64,000 nt of DNA from Arthonia radiata (lineage: Eukaryota > Ascomycota > Arthoniomycetes > Arthoniales > Arthoniaceae). How positions within the stretch are numbered: the first letter of the stretch is position 1; every line of letters starts with the position of its first letter. The stretch covers positions 4,223,453 to 4,287,452 of the forward strand of contig PSQN01000017.1 of the NCBI GenBank assembly GCA_002989075.1, given 5' to 3'. The position numbers and the translations under genes are program-made. Of this stretch, positions 53,756 through 64,000 are shown piece by piece. The notes under the pieces were generated by a model. That model had not been told where the DNA came from. It was given only the letters and a program-made list of their open reading frames with translations, and made no database searches.

Positions 53756-56700
53756 ATGGCCGACAATACTCTCCCCGCAATTTTGCAATACAGCACACCT
53801 GCAGTAACAAGTGCTGACCAAGGTTATATGAAACAGAGTCCGGACGCTTTTAGTTGTGCGCAAAGCACTGAGGCACCATCGCCAGCTTCAGAGCCTCAGT
53901 CGAAAAAACATAAGAGGGCCTACAAAGCGTGTGACAATTGCGGCCAGCGCAAGGTGTAAGCATCATTTGCGCCACTGAGCTCTTCAATCTTTACTAATGG
54001 ATTTGCGTGACACAGCAAATGCGACCGTGGTCCCGTGGACAAGCCGCATTCACCACCGTGTGCGCGCTGTAGGCGTGAATCAGAGCCGTGTGTATTCACG
54101 AGAAGTCAGCGCAAGCGTGGACTCAAGGGATGCAACGTCAGCCACAGCAATATCACGGCTTATGCTCTCAACGGCGCCAAGCGACGCAAACAAGGCCAGC
54201 CCTTGGCGGCTACTCACACTGGAAGCTTCTATTCGACGACGAGTCCAGCTGGCACGCCGTGTCCTACTGACCAGCTAGCAGACACTGAGGATCTCAGTGA
54301 CGCAGCTGCGCTTGACACCATGTCACACGATGGCGCGGATGAGAAGAAGGTGAACAACGATACAACAGCTCGTTTGCAGCATGGCCAGCTATACAATAAT
54401 CACGATGCTCTCAATCTCCTGGCTGAAACGGCGGTAGCGTCTGGATACGCAAAGCAACAGCGCCACTCCAATATTGACAGTAGCTTGGGTGCTCATTCAG
54501 CCGATGGCTTTCCGCCTAACCCTTACAAAATACCGCGTGGGCATACCTTCATCAACGGCGCATACGCTGTGAAGATAGAAGGAGGCAGTCAGATACCACG
54601 CTATTCTTTCTATCCACCGCCCGGTGACGACGACGCGGTTAAACTCTGGAATCGAGTACGTTTCATTCGAGCGGGCTGGTTCTCAGCGATTGAAGGCATG
54701 CGCTACGTTGACTTCTTCTACGCTGCCTTATATCCGCTCACGCCCATCACTCTTCCCGATTTTCGCCATCCATCAACGCACGCGAAGCTTCTACGTGAGG
54801 AACCTATGCTAGCTCTTACAATCTTGACGATCGCATCTCGTCACATCTTACCGCCGACGCGCGGAGCTCAGCAGAGGTGCTACAAAATACATCAGCGTCT
54901 GTGGGATCACCTTCAAGCCATGATAAACTGCATGTTTCTTGGGCAAGACTGTCTTGAGAAACATGCTCATGGACTTCCACCGTTGTCAGCCTACCATGGC
55001 CGTGTGCTTGGTCTACGTACAATCGGCACAATCGAGAGCTTGTTGCTGCTGACCGAGTGGCATCCTTCTATGATCCATTTCCCATCGCATGACTTCAGCA
55101 ATGGCATCATAGTCGAAGAAGATCGAGATGAAGATGGCGATCTGAATGACCCTTCGAGCACGATGGGACAACCAAGCCGTGATCTCAGTGACGATGCATG
55201 GCGCGCACCAAGCTACCGCAGCGATGCGATGACTTGGTCACTTCTTGGAACTGCTATCAATCTTGCATACGAGATTGGTCTATTCAATGCTCAGGGCTCA
55301 GCTATACAGGGTCGGTCTGAGCGTGGGGAGAACGTCTGTCGACTGCTCTACATCTTCTCCGTTCAGACTTGCGGTCGCCTTTCTATTCCGTCCATGATCT
55401 CTGAAGAGCAGTGGGCGCAAGCTATTACGGGATTCAATCGCGTACACGGCGCGTACGGCAGGCTCCCACCGGCATCAGAAGACTCATCTGAGCATGACTC
55501 TACTGTGTCGCAGGCTTATGCGGAGGGCACACTTCTCCATTTCTGGTTTCGCCTGGCACGGCTCTTCAGTAAGGGCAACAAGAAGTTGTGGTCAAGTCAC
55601 TCTCGTGCACACGAGATTGTGGAGCGCGGCAACTATGCTGCTGTGCTCGATGATCTAGCGCAAGAGCATGAACAGTGGCGTCGAGACTTCGACGCTTGCA
55701 CGCTCATCCCTGCTCATTCGCGCTGGATTCTGGACATCGAATACTACTACATGCGTGTGCATGGCAACAATATCGCTCTGCAAGCCGTCGTTGAGCGATG
55801 TGTCAACGTTGCTCCGCAGGATATGCATCAAGTTATAGCACACAACATCTTCGAGGGGTGCATGGGTGATGATCGTAAGTACATTGACATGATCACCAGT
55901 GACAGCAGGAGGCTTCTGCGTTGTGTTGTTGAAGGCCTCCACGGCAACGGCTCCTTGGCACACGTCTCGAACCGTACGTTTTGGCGCATTGCCAACGTTG
56001 CTACCATTCTCCTCAAGACGTTAGCTTTTGGAAGCTCCCGGGACGACCTTGCAGAGTCACTCGACCTACTGGACGACGCTTCGCAAGTCCTCTCTAACAA
56101 CGCTGTAGATGATCTGCATATCGCAACTCAGGTCGCCGAGCTCCTCCAGTCTATCACAGCTCGCGTTCGAGCTAACTTGATACCAATCGCTCAACCAAAG
56201 AGTGACAAGCATAAAAGAGCTCGTCCAGGTAGAAGGGCTAGGTCCAGCAGGCATGATAGCCTAGAGACTTCTACGGCAGCTACTTCCGGTTCGCATAAAC
56301 CGCAGGCGAGTGTGGAGCCAACTTCACACCTTCCACCAATTATCAATACTCTGGATTTGGAGTCTCAAGAGCGTGGTGGTCGTGACTTTGCATTCCCACT
56401 TCCAAACGTCATGGATCAGAACCATCAATACGATTTCCCTCCTCTCTCGGCAAGTTTTTATCGCTCCCTCGAGGATAATGGAACGTCGACACCGGCGTTC
56501 GCACAGTACGGCAACTTCAACCATCTCCCACCAGGTGCGTACGGTCCCTTCACATCCGATGAGGGACACAACTCGATGCTACTGGGTGCATCCTCCCCGC
56601 GACCTGGGTCGCCTCGCTTCCATCGTCAAGAGTGGTATGGACTGGACCTCTCTTCCTTGAATGGCTGTGGTGAAGTTCGCCAGAGCGAGGCAGGTCCCAT

Positions 56701-56809
56701 CATCAACGGGCAAGATATGCTGGATGTCATCACGCCGAACAATCCACCTACATCCGCAAATCCCAATGGCGTACCGTCTGATTGGGGCAACTTTGGTGCC
56801 GGTGATTGA
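53756..56809 (+). CDS. Zn2Cys6 transcription factor with fungal-specific domain
   Basis: Join 53756..53955, 54016..56809; 997 aa. The binuclear cluster spans the intron: ACDNCGQRKVKCDRG and PPCARCRRESEPC give C-x2-C-x6-C and C-x2-C-x6-C. A basic linker (SQRKRGLKG) follows. The regulatory half holds the fungal-specific TF domain (WFSAIEGMRYVDFFYAALYP, LREEPMLALTILTIASRHIL, YKIHQRLWDHLQAMINCMFL). The domain order recalls the yeast Urc2/YDR520C group by memory, but the target genes are not known. Disordered Gly/Ser-rich tail. Start ATG at 53756, one codon after a TTG at 53753. No likely target cluster sits next to it. Confidence 0.85.
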
Positions 56810-57418
56810 TTGCTACTGAGCGTCATGGCCATGGAGCTGTCAAGACTTTCGCTAGCGTGTCTGAAGTCTTAGAGCGTTCCGCAGGTCGAAACAGGAGTTC
56901 GACCTGCAAGTGATCATGGCGATGTCAGAGTGTAGCTAGAATTGTATAGGGTCTGTTTTCAATACCATGTCAGAGTATCTGCCATTCCAGTGCCCTCCCA
57001 GTGCCTTGCACACTTGCATACTCGAACGCGCTTAAGAGCCTCTCATAAGAAACGTGCGAGGCACAATTGTTTATGGATAGGGCCGTTTTGATTGAAGCGC
57101 GTTGCTCATGCTGCCCCGTTGGTGGCATGAAATTGCAACTCCTTGTCAATATTTTGCTTGTCCTTCCTGTTCTGCCGCACCTGATCATACTTCCCTACCA
57201 CGCTTCGCGGCAGACAGCTCCACGTATCTGGCGCTGCGTTATCATCCTCGCTGCGGTCTTTCGCCCTCAACTCCTCGAGTAGCGTCTGTGCATGGACGTC
57301 AGCTTACATACAGACATTCCCAAGTACGTTTGGGGATCACGCTTACCTCGAGCTCTCTAATGGTGTTGTTATTACTAGTCACTGTCGTCCATCTGACGCA
57401 TGTTCGTTAGAATCTTGG
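56810..57418. other. Intergenic region between convergent genes
   Basis: 3' flanks of the Zn2Cys6 and DUF1308 genes. A perfect 10-bp hairpin lies at 56881-56907 (listed separately). No supported gene. Confidence 0.45.
56881..56907 (+). other. Perfect 10-bp inverted repeat (hairpin) 3' of the Zn2Cys6 gene
   Basis: GCAGGTCGAA (56881-56890) and TTCGACCTGC (56898-56907) pair without mismatch around a 7-nt loop. It lies 72 nt after the stop, likely in the 3' UTR. Not a known eukaryotic terminator type; may affect the mRNA 3' end or be chance. Confidence 0.5.
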
Positions 57419-58807
57419 TCAATGAGCCGACAGATGACGAACATACCCAGTTCTCCACCCAAACCCAAACACACTATTGTTGATCTTGCTGAGCCTCTTG
57501 CACACTTCCCCCACTAATCTTTCAGACAACGCCGACCTTGGCGCCGCTTTCTCAGGCACCACATCATCTTCCAACACCTTAATGGGCACCCTCAAATCCT
57601 CAGGAACCTCATGATCAGAAAGCCCCCTCAACTTCTCACTTGCCTCCTCTCCCCGTCTCCGCTCCAGCAAAACGTCACACCTCCCCTTTTCCTGCTCATT
57701 CCCAATTGTCTCAACAATAGTCCGACACTGCTCTGCCGCCCGTCTCGTCGTCACCAGCCGTCTTCCCCTCAACACCGGATACAGCACACCCGGCAGCAGC
57801 GCCTCCGTCTTCTCAAACTTCAGCTGCTCCTTCAACATAGCATTATACCAACTCTCTGCTTGCAGATCCGCAACGTGCGATATGTCGCTGACGAGACTGA
57901 TTAGGATCGTGCAGTCGATGTTCAGCGTCTCGCTGAGCCGCGCGTGCGGGTTGACTGGCATGCGACTGATCATGAAGTCCAGCCGTGGGTTCAGGTCCGC
58001 GATGTCGTCGCCGACTGTGATCAAACAACCCAGCTCCGCCATCTTCTCTAGCAGCAGGTCGACCTCACTCGACCTTCCCCGCGATATCCGAGGTAGCACG
58101 ATCCGCACGCGAGGTACACGCCCACGCACTCGATTCGCTTTCGCCGCCATCACCAGATCTCTCGCTGACTTCAACAGCGGTATCTCCGGCACCTCCCCAT
58201 TCTCCCCTTCCTTACCCTCGGCCTGACCATCCCACTCCTCATCCCAACCCTCGCCCTCCTCACCACCGCTGTCGTCGCCGCCAAACCTTCCCCACCCCTC
58301 CTTCGCCACATCGAAAAGCACGCGCTTCTCGTTCACGCTACTCACCTTGATCCACTCCTGACCGTCATCGCACACGATATCCACGAGTGCACGTTTTGCC
58401 GCTTTGAGCTTGTTCTCGTGGCGACGAGTCGTGACGGAGCGGTGAAGGCGGTACCATTGGCGGAAGGCTGTAATGCTGTGGCAGCGTTTGGCGGTGGACC
58501 AGACGAGTGTGTAGGAGGGAAGGTTGGAGTTGCGGGTGGAGCTGGGTGGGTTGTTGTTGGGTAGGTTGACGTTGGGTGGGTCGTTAGAAGGCTTAGTTCG
58601 AGTGGAGATCTTGGACAAATGCGCAATCTCAGCGCGGATGCCGCCTTCGAAATCGCGCATGGGGATATTGCGTTGACGGTAGGGTTTCGACGCTGCGTGT
58701 TCCTTGAAGCGAGTCAACTCATCGAGCAGTTGTTGAGCGCGGGCGAGGAGGTCGTCCACGGAGGGGAGGTCGGGCTCTTCATGGCCTTGGTCCGAGTCTG
58801 TTGCCAT
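57419..58807 (-). CDS. DUF1308 family protein
   Basis: Single exon, 462 aa, ATG at 58807. N-terminal coiled coil (LLARAQQLLDELTRFKEHA) and QWYRLHRSVTTRRHENKLKA helix, an acidic insert (GGDDSGGEEGEGWDEEWDGQ), then the DUF1308 core: RVPRVRIVLPRISRG, LNIDCTILISLVSDISHVAD and EKTEALLPGVLYPVLRGRRL. This family includes human C7orf25. Function is unknown. Head-to-head with SRP9/21 across 214 bp. Confidence 0.8.
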   Translation of the reverse strand: MATDSDQGHEEPDLPSVDDLLARAQQLLDELTRFKEHAASKPYRQRNIPMRDFEGGIRAEIAHLSKISTRTKPSNDPPNVNLPNNNPPSSTRNSNLPSYTLVWSTAKRCHSITAFRQWYRLHRSVTTRRHENKLKAAKRALVDIVCDDGQEWIKVSSVNEKRVLFDVAKEGWGRFGGDDSGGEEGEGWDEEWDGQAEGKEGENGEVPEIPLLKSARDLVMAAKANRVRGRVPRVRIVLPRISRGRSSEVDLLLEKMAELGCLITVGDDIADLNPRLDFMISRMPVNPHARLSETLNIDCTILISLVSDISHVADLQAESWYNAMLKEQLKFEKTEALLPGVLYPVLRGRRLVTTRRAAEQCRTIVETIGNEQEKGRCDVLLERRRGEEASEKLRGLSDHEVPEDLRVPIKVLEDDVVPEKAAPRSALSERLVGEVCKRLSKINNSVFGFGWRTGYVRHLSAH

Positions 58808-59021
58808 TCTATATTACCAGATCCCTATACAAACACGAAATCTGCTGTACACTCTTCTAATGTAGCTGCATTCTGTGATATAACAAGTAGACATCCACAC
58901 CCAGCACCATCCCAAAACGGAAACCAACGCCAAGACTCGCTCTACCTTCCCCCGCAGCCTCGCGCACTCGAGCCCTTCAATTTCCAACAATCGAAAGCCT
59001 CGCTCGAGGACAGGCCCGATG
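58808..59021. promoter_or_regulatory. Bidirectional promoter between DUF1308 and SRP9/21 genes
   Basis: The two starts face away across 214 bp with no other frame that fits. Confidence 0.55.
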
Positions 59022-59705
59022 ATGACCTACCTCCCCACCCCCCACGACTGGCTCACGCAATCCCAACTCCTCCTGCAAGCGCGCCCCGACAGCGCCCGCA
59101 TCACCACAAAATACACGCCGAACCCTGCGCCCAAGACCCGGAAACCCAACCCCAGGAAGCGGAAGCGCGAGAACAACTCCAGTGCCCCTCAGTCGGGCAG
59201 TGCAGAAGATGCCAAGAAGGAAAGATCGAAGGCGGGAGAGAGCAGAAGTGAAGCAGAGAGCGAAGGAGAAGCACCGCCGCGGCCCGCATCCCTCACGATG
59301 AAAACGTACGACCCCGTCTCAGGCGTCTGTCTGAAGTACAAAACGCATAAGCAGGCGGAAGTGGGTCGATTGATTGGGGTGGGCGGTTTGGCGAGTATAG
59401 CGAAGGTGATGGTGGGCGAGGGCAAGTCCGTACCATCTTCGGAATCAGCGAAGGCAATGGAGGCGCAGGCACAGGCAGGTAAAAAGGTTGATGAAGACGG
59501 AGACGCACGGATGGAGGAGAGCGCGGTGGTTGACGAGGAGGGGGAGGCGGTGGGAAAGAAGGAGCATAGGGCGAAGAAGAGTGTGAGTTTTGCGCCGGGC
59601 GTGGAGGTGGTGAAGGTGCCTGCTGTGGAGAGGGAGGGGAAGGGTGGTGGTGGTGGAGGAGGTGGAGGGGGAAAGAAGAAGAAGAAAGGGGGGAAGGGAC
59701 GGTAG
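59022..59705 (+). CDS. SRP21: Signal recognition particle subunit SRP9/SRP21
   Basis: 227 aa from the second of two adjacent ATGs (59022), matching the family start MTYLPTPHDWLTQS. The SRP9 fold segments are QLLLQARPDSARITTKYTP and MKTYDPVSGVCLKYKTHKQA followed by EVGRLIGVGG. A Lys/Arg-rich insert (KTRKPNPRKRKREN) splits them, a feature of fungal SRP21-type proteins. The C terminus is acidic then ends in a long Gly run and a Lys/Gly tail (KKKKKGGKGR). SRP9/14 (SRP21 in yeast) binds the Alu domain of SRP RNA and slows translation during targeting. Confidence 0.85.
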   Translation: MTYLPTPHDWLTQSQLLLQARPDSARITTKYTPNPAPKTRKPNPRKRKRENNSSAPQSGSAEDAKKERSKAGESRSEAESEGEAPPRPASLTMKTYDPVSGVCLKYKTHKQAEVGRLIGVGGLASIAKVMVGEGKSVPSSESAKAMEAQAQAGKKVDEDGDARMEESAVVDEEGEAVGKKEHRAKKSVSFAPGVEVVKVPAVEREGKGGGGGGGGGGKKKKKGGKGR

Positions 59706-59983
59706 TGGTGTGTATTGAGGGTTGTGTGGTGTTTGCATGGAAGAGCTCAGCAAGAAGTGTGCACGCAAGAGCGCAGCACATTCGAGAAGTGTGATCGGTT
59801 TCCGCTGGAAATACAGCATGGAAGCATCAGATTCGTACTCATTATGGAGGCGTGGCTCAATGGTCGCGTTCCGCATCATATGCCCGTCCGTCTTCGACCG
59901 CAGCATATCCATCGTCTCTACTCTCGTACGGAGGCCTGAACACAGTCAGCACTCTTCACACTCCGCCGCTGCACGTAACACAC
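59706..59983. other. Short gap between convergent genes
   Basis: 3' flanks of SRP9/21 and the membrane protein gene; nothing else seen. Confidence 0.4.
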
Positions 59984-60782
59984 CTACTTCAAGAAGTTCT
60001 TCGCGCCCACAATCACCGCGCTGCCGGCCGCGTACAAGCCCAACATCATCGGCCAATTCGAGCCCTTCGGCGCGTAGATGCTCTGGCCTACGCTCATCGC
60101 CACGAGATCGTACACCAGGCAACCACCAAACATCCAGTCGCTCATCGCACTCCCAATACCGAAGCCCAGACCCGTGGCCAACTTGATCGCGCCAGAAGGT
60201 TGCTCACCCACCGCGTACGCCACAGAGGAGTTATGCAGGATGTCCAGCACGCCAATACCCGCAAACGTCTTGCTGACGACGTGCGTCAAGATACTGCTTG
60301 TGGATCGCGTGTTCATCTTGCCCAGTCTGGCCGTCATGTAGTACAGCTGGCTCATCGTGTTTATGATCACGAATATATTTGAAACCTTCAATTCCGCAGA
60401 GTTCCAGAAGAACATCCATGTGCCGATGCAGACATTGCCGAGGGCAAAGTACGGCACGTAATCGACGATCAGATCTAGCTCACTCTTCTCCTGTGCATTT
60501 TTCGAGGGCTTGAGGCGCCAGAGGCGATACAGCCAGGCGATCTGGAAGAGCTGCTGGCTGCCGAAGAAGGCGGCGATGAACCAGGGATATGGCGAAAAGT
60601 AGGAGATGTTCTGGTCGTGGATGGTCTTCATGTTGGGGGTGGCCAGCATCTGGTGGTGATGTTAGCGGTGCATGAGGCCGTCATGAGAGCCGATAGCTAC
60701 ATACGCCATATTGCTGCGCGGCGAAGTTATAGAGGTAACAAGCTGGCGCGAGGTACTTGGCGGTGCTGTAGGAGATGCCCAT
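59984..60782 (-). CDS. Multi-span membrane protein, two exons, function unknown
   Basis: Complement join 59984..60649, 60705..60782; 247 aa. Exon 1 encodes MGISYSTAKYLAPACYLYNF and AAQQYG; a GTATGT donor and CACCAG acceptor join it in phase to MLATPNMKTIHDQN. At least five hydrophobic segments: YPWFIAAFFGSQQLFQIAWL, YVPYFALGNVCIGTWMFFW, VSNIFVIINTMSQLYYM, IKLATGLGFGIGSAMSDWM with GCLVYDLVAMSVG, and MMLGLYAAGSAVIVGA. A conserved fungal unknown; ends KNFLK. Convergent with SRP9/21. Confidence 0.75.
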
Positions 60783-61793
60783 GATGGCGTTGTTGGAGGG
60801 GTGGTGTCTGACGGATTGGTTTGGAAGGCGTCGAAGGCAAGGATAAGGAGACCGGGGGATGAAGAAGATGTCTTTCAGAAGGTAGCAGCCAGGTAATGTA
60901 GTTCTGTGAAGCGCCCCAGAATCCAGGCAAACGGAGTGAAAGTCGCTCCGCAACGGGTTTTGCGAATAGCAATGCGTCACTCATCTGGGGTAGATCGGGG
61001 CATCGGCAAGATGGTTCACGCCAGTCCCACATCGGCTTTCTCAGCCCCAAGTGCGCCGTTGCTGGATGTGTATTTCCCTGCTGCAATCTCATCCCTCATC
61101 CTCAAAAACCACGCCCACTTTGATGTTCGTACTGCTTCTATTTGGTCAGTGTCCCGCTCGCTGTCTCAATGATGGCTTCCTAAGCGTTGTTGCATAGCGC
61201 GCAGGCGATTCTTTTGAGAGATCTTGTTCACTTGTTGCCGAACGAACATGTGGACGTCTTCATGCAACTATGCCGTACATTGTCGTTCTCCACGTAGCTC
61301 GAACAGCACTCAGCCATAGCAATAGGAATAATACCTCAGATGCCTATGCCAACGCACAGCAACTTGGGCCCTCAATAAGTGACTACGCTCGCCAACCGCT
61401 TATGCCACAGGGCGGCTCGTAACGCTCCTTCCGTCTCAATACATCAACTTGAGAATCTACGATTTCTACAATAAGCCTTAGTGAACGGATCAGCACTTTA
61501 ACTTGAGCAAAGCCCGCGTAAGGCTCCTGTCGTAAGCGATAATTGGAGGCTGAGTTGTTAAGCTCTGGGCCTCCACGTTCTCGCAGGATCAAGCTCTGCA
61601 CTGCCTCACTTGGGGATATTGACCGTACTTGGCTGCGTGTTTCAGAGTTTAGCTACTCAGCAACCAGCTCATACAACTTGCTTCTTACGCATGTGATCTG
61701 AAAATTGCAAGGTACAGAGAAGACATCTTCGCTGTTTCCACTCATTCGTCGTCACCGCCGTCTCTCGAATTCAGAAAGCGAAACGCAATTAAG
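60783..61793. other. Intergenic region
   Basis: Promoters of the two divergent membrane-protein genes. Frames on both strands are short and unsupported. Confidence 0.45.
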
Positions 61794-62726
61794 ATGGGTC
61801 TCCCAGCACGCAGCACGTTTTTGCACCGGTTGAAGCAAGAGAGACATTGGAGAACGAAGACCATCCTCCGCACCGCCATCGTCTTCTTGTCGCTACTATC
61901 AATCTGCATGCTCGCGGCTTTCCTCACGCCAAGGGCTGTTGAATACCTCATGGGTGGTTATATGGGCGGTTGCGTTGGGGTCGTAAGTATCTCCACCACT
62001 CCCAATAATACAAATACGGCTTGCTAACACACTACAGTTGGCTCTCGCCCTGATCTGGTCCCTCCTCTATGTCTTCATTCCACTCCTCACCACCAAATGG
62101 ATCCACCCAGCCTACCCCGTCTCTTTCGACCTCATCCTCTGGATGACGCTCATTGCTATGAGTAGCATGCAGATCGTTCTTATGGGGTCCAGCGGCGACG
62201 GAGATTGGTACTACTCCTCGTACAACAGCCAAGGCTGCTGTAACTCCTACGTGGATGAGCAGGGGCGGTATCATAATGACTGTGATAGTGGTTGTGAGGC
62301 GGCGGCTGAGAAGTATTATGGGCGGATGTTGAGGGTGGGGTATGTGGCGGGCAGTATCATGCTGATCGTTGGGTAAGTCTCCTCTATCTCCCTTCATTAC
62401 CTCGGGTGCTTGACGGTCGTGACGTGATCAGGCGTAGATGGGATAGGTTCTGTGCTGACCGACACAGGATCCTCGAATTCGTCGTCTTCGTCTACGCCTG
62501 CAGAGACTGCGATCGCTACAACAAGGGCGTGAACAGCAAGGCGACGCACGCGGCTGCCGAGCGGATCATTGAGCAGCGAATTGAGGAGGGCGTTTTGGTG
62601 CGAGCCGGTGCGTCGTATCAGAGTGGAGATGACGCGTACAAAGGCGGTGAAGAGGTGGGGAGCGTTGAATTGGCTCGCATACCAAGCAAGACTGCAATGG
62701 AGCATGGTGGGTCGTCGAGAGTTTGA
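61794..62726 (+). CDS. Four-TM MARVEL-like membrane protein, three exons
   Basis: Join 61794..61982, 62038..62372, 62468..62726; 260 aa. TM1 TILRTAIVFLSLLSICMLAA, TM2 LALALIWSLLYVFIPLL, TM3 DLILWMTLIAMSSMQIVLMG, TM4 VAGSIMLIVGILEFVVFVYA spanning the last intron. A Cys-rich loop (GCCNSYV, NDCDSGC) lies between TM3 and TM4. The C-terminal tail is charged and ends GGSSRV. The topology matches fungal MARVEL-like proteins of the plasma membrane; function is not known. Donors GTAAGT in both introns, clean phases. Confidence 0.8.
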
Positions 62727-63379
62727 AACATGGGGTGATGGTATTTCGAAGATGACGTTAAGCTTGATGACGAGCGCGTGGCTCCGTTGACGACATCGAC
62801 GCAGACCCAGGTGGAGCATAATCAATGCCCCGGTGAATGTCCAGTGATGATCTCCGGGCCAATAACATGGATGACAACGATTGATGGATAGAAAGTAATG
62901 TGTAATTAGTAATACAAAGCCGATTCGAGACCTGTCACAGGGCTCCTGATGGTGATCGTTGAGTAGGCAATCGTACTCGTCCTCTTCGTACCAGACTAAC
63001 AGCCTGTTGTGAACGAACCATTAGCGATCAGCAAGGGGTCAGTCAATTTTCAATCAAGAAACGATACGAAAAATAATGCAAGGTATTCTTCATTGAATGA
63101 GGTCCAAGAGGGTACTCAAACAGCATCTAGCTTCCTCCCGATGACCACCTGCTGACCAAGTCCCCATCACTGTGGCCAAGCAGCTTGACAACGCTGTGTT
63201 TTTCTCCAGTATGTTCAACAGCTCTCTCAATCCAACGAGTGCCGCATATTGGCCCCCAACAAGATTCTGCCCATGCCGCGCTCGCTTGGTCGGCGTCCTA
63301 GGGATAGTGTGAACGCAGTGTCTGCTCAAGTTTGCAAGCCGTGTCACGGCGATGAGAATCGCGTGTATTGCTTCAGCTG
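62727..63379. other. Intergenic region
   Basis: 3' flanks of the convergent MARVEL-like and DUF4211 genes. A minus-strand frame at 63090-63347 could hold a further exon of the DUF4211 gene (a TACTAAC branch-like site lies near its stop), but this is not supported. Confidence 0.35.
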
Positions 63380-64000
63380 TTAGTATGCACCTTCACATTC
63401 TCTGTGGAGAGGACCTACATTCTGCTCCTGAGCAGTTTCGATCTCGGCTTTGAAAGCCTTGTGCAGACTCTTTATCTCGCCGATGGCTTTCATATGATCT
63501 ACAATATCGTTCACGGCCTTCGTGCGCTTCGCCGTTGTCATCCTATCCCGCTTGAGGATAGCCTGGGTGGTGAGGTGGTCGTTGTCAGCAAGCCAGCTCT
63601 CCACCCAATCGTAAAGATGTCGCTGCCAGTGTCGAAGCGCGTGAGCGGTACGAGCATTTCGTGCGCAGTGCTTGCCAATGTAGAATCTAGTCTCCTCAGG
63701 CGGCAGTTCGACGTCACGTATATCGTCTTCTTCGTCGTCTGAGACGTCTTCTAAGGTCTCACGACTGTAGGGCGAGCCCGTGAACTGCACTTCGAAGGTG
63801 GCGGGGTGACCTGAGCGATTGCATGCGTCACACCTGTCGTGTTCGAGGCCATTGTTTACGAAGCGTGTTTCTTCGACAGTGGGTCGGGCTTTCAAAGCTC
63901 TTCCAAACCCTCCTGTCCACGCAGACGATTGGAACTTAGAGGAGCCCATGCCATGCGCCAAATCGTTGAGCTTGCGAAATGCCAGGTCGTAGATCGAATC
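63380..64000 (-). CDS. DUF4211 domain protein, 5' end outside window
   Basis: The minus-strand frame is open to the window edge (about 206 codons visible, DSIYDLAFRKLND at the edge), so the start lies beyond 64000. The DUF4211 signature is clear: RFVNNGLEHDRCDACNRSGH, PATFEVQFTGSPYSRETLED, then an acidic loop and RFYIGKHCARNARTAHALRH-W. A CxxC and a later Cys/His pair suggest metal binding. The C-terminal helix KAFKAEIETAQEQN may be followed by an unseen intron rather than the stop at 63380. Fungal DUF4211 proteins are nuclear unknowns. Confidence 0.75.
   Translation of the reverse strand, partial: DSIYDLAFRKLNDLAHGMGSSKFQSSAWTGGFGRALKARPTVEETRFVNNGLEHDRCDACNRSGHPATFEVQFTGSPYSRETLEDVSDDEEDDIRDVELPPEETRFYIGKHCARNARTAHALRHWQRHLYDWVESWLADNDHLTTQAILKRDRMTTAKRTKAVNDIVDHMKAIGEIKSLHKAFKAEIETAQEQNVGPLHRECEGAY

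Noticed and set aside
63090-63347. Possible last exon of the DUF4211 gene
   Set aside because: A TACTAAC element is present but no clear donor/acceptor pair joins it in frame with the main exon.
1-64000. tRNA, rRNA, CRISPR or riboswitch features
   Set aside because: I looked for B-box (GGTTCGA) patterns with a matching A-box and cloverleaf, and for short direct repeats with regular spacers; none held up. TTCGAA-type hits fall in coding or random context.

Overview
The window is nuclear DNA of a filamentous ascomycete. Evidence: short introns (about 50-110 bp) with GT..AG ends and CTNAC-type branch points, long single-exon genes rich in Ser/Pro disorder, and fungal-only families (Zn2Cys6 regulator, STAND/NACHT-ankyrin receptor, SRPK-like kinase paralogs, Ybp/Alf4-type protein, Ubp1-like membrane deubiquitinase, fungal SRP9/21). 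The gene style fits Pezizomycotina, perhaps Dothideomycetes; that placement is inference. Exon coordinates were worked out by hand from splice signals and reading frame.

Left part (1-12 kb): the 3' end of a TPR/STAND-type gene; an old ~142-bp tandem repeat array; a disordered protein; cyanase; a C2H2 zinc-finger protein; a small two-exon orphan; a Ybp/Alf4-family protein tail-to-tail with OHCU decarboxylase (uric acid breakdown). Middle left (12.9-25 kb): an ADF-H plus PH domain protein, ribonucleotide reductase small subunit with an MCB-like promoter, a two-TM membrane protein whose frame carries an in-frame UAG just before an intact last intron and exon, an F-box-type protein, a lysine methyltransferase and a disordered basic nuclear-type protein.

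25.9-32.2 kb is gene-poor and holds relics: a ~373-bp element with terminal inverted repeats (MITE-like) and a two-copy, strongly diverged ~460-bp direct duplication. Right of it: a WDR44-like WD40 protein, two tandem SRPK-like kinase paralogs sharing all three intron positions, a four-exon NACHT-ankyrin receptor, RNA polymerase III subunit RPC4/Rpc53, a small unknown protein, ribosomal protein L32 (four short exons), a Ubp1-like ubiquitin protease head-to-head with ribosome-biogenesis factor ALB1, a Zn2Cys6 regulator, a DUF1308 protein head-to-head with SRP9/21, two multi-span membrane proteins, and the 3' end of a DUF4211 gene running off the right edge.

Most genes are independent housekeeping units. 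Growth-linked functions (RPL32, ALB1, RPC53, SRP9/21, RNR2) are scattered among them. Candidate self/non-self recognition genes are the TPR fragment at the left edge and the NACHT-ankyrin gene. I found no CRISPR array, no convincing tRNA or rRNA gene, and no intact transposase. No gene cluster in the window looks like a new multi-gene system; the most unusual signals are the UAG-interrupted gene, the 142-bp array, the TIR element, and the small gene with a duplicated 3' splice site.
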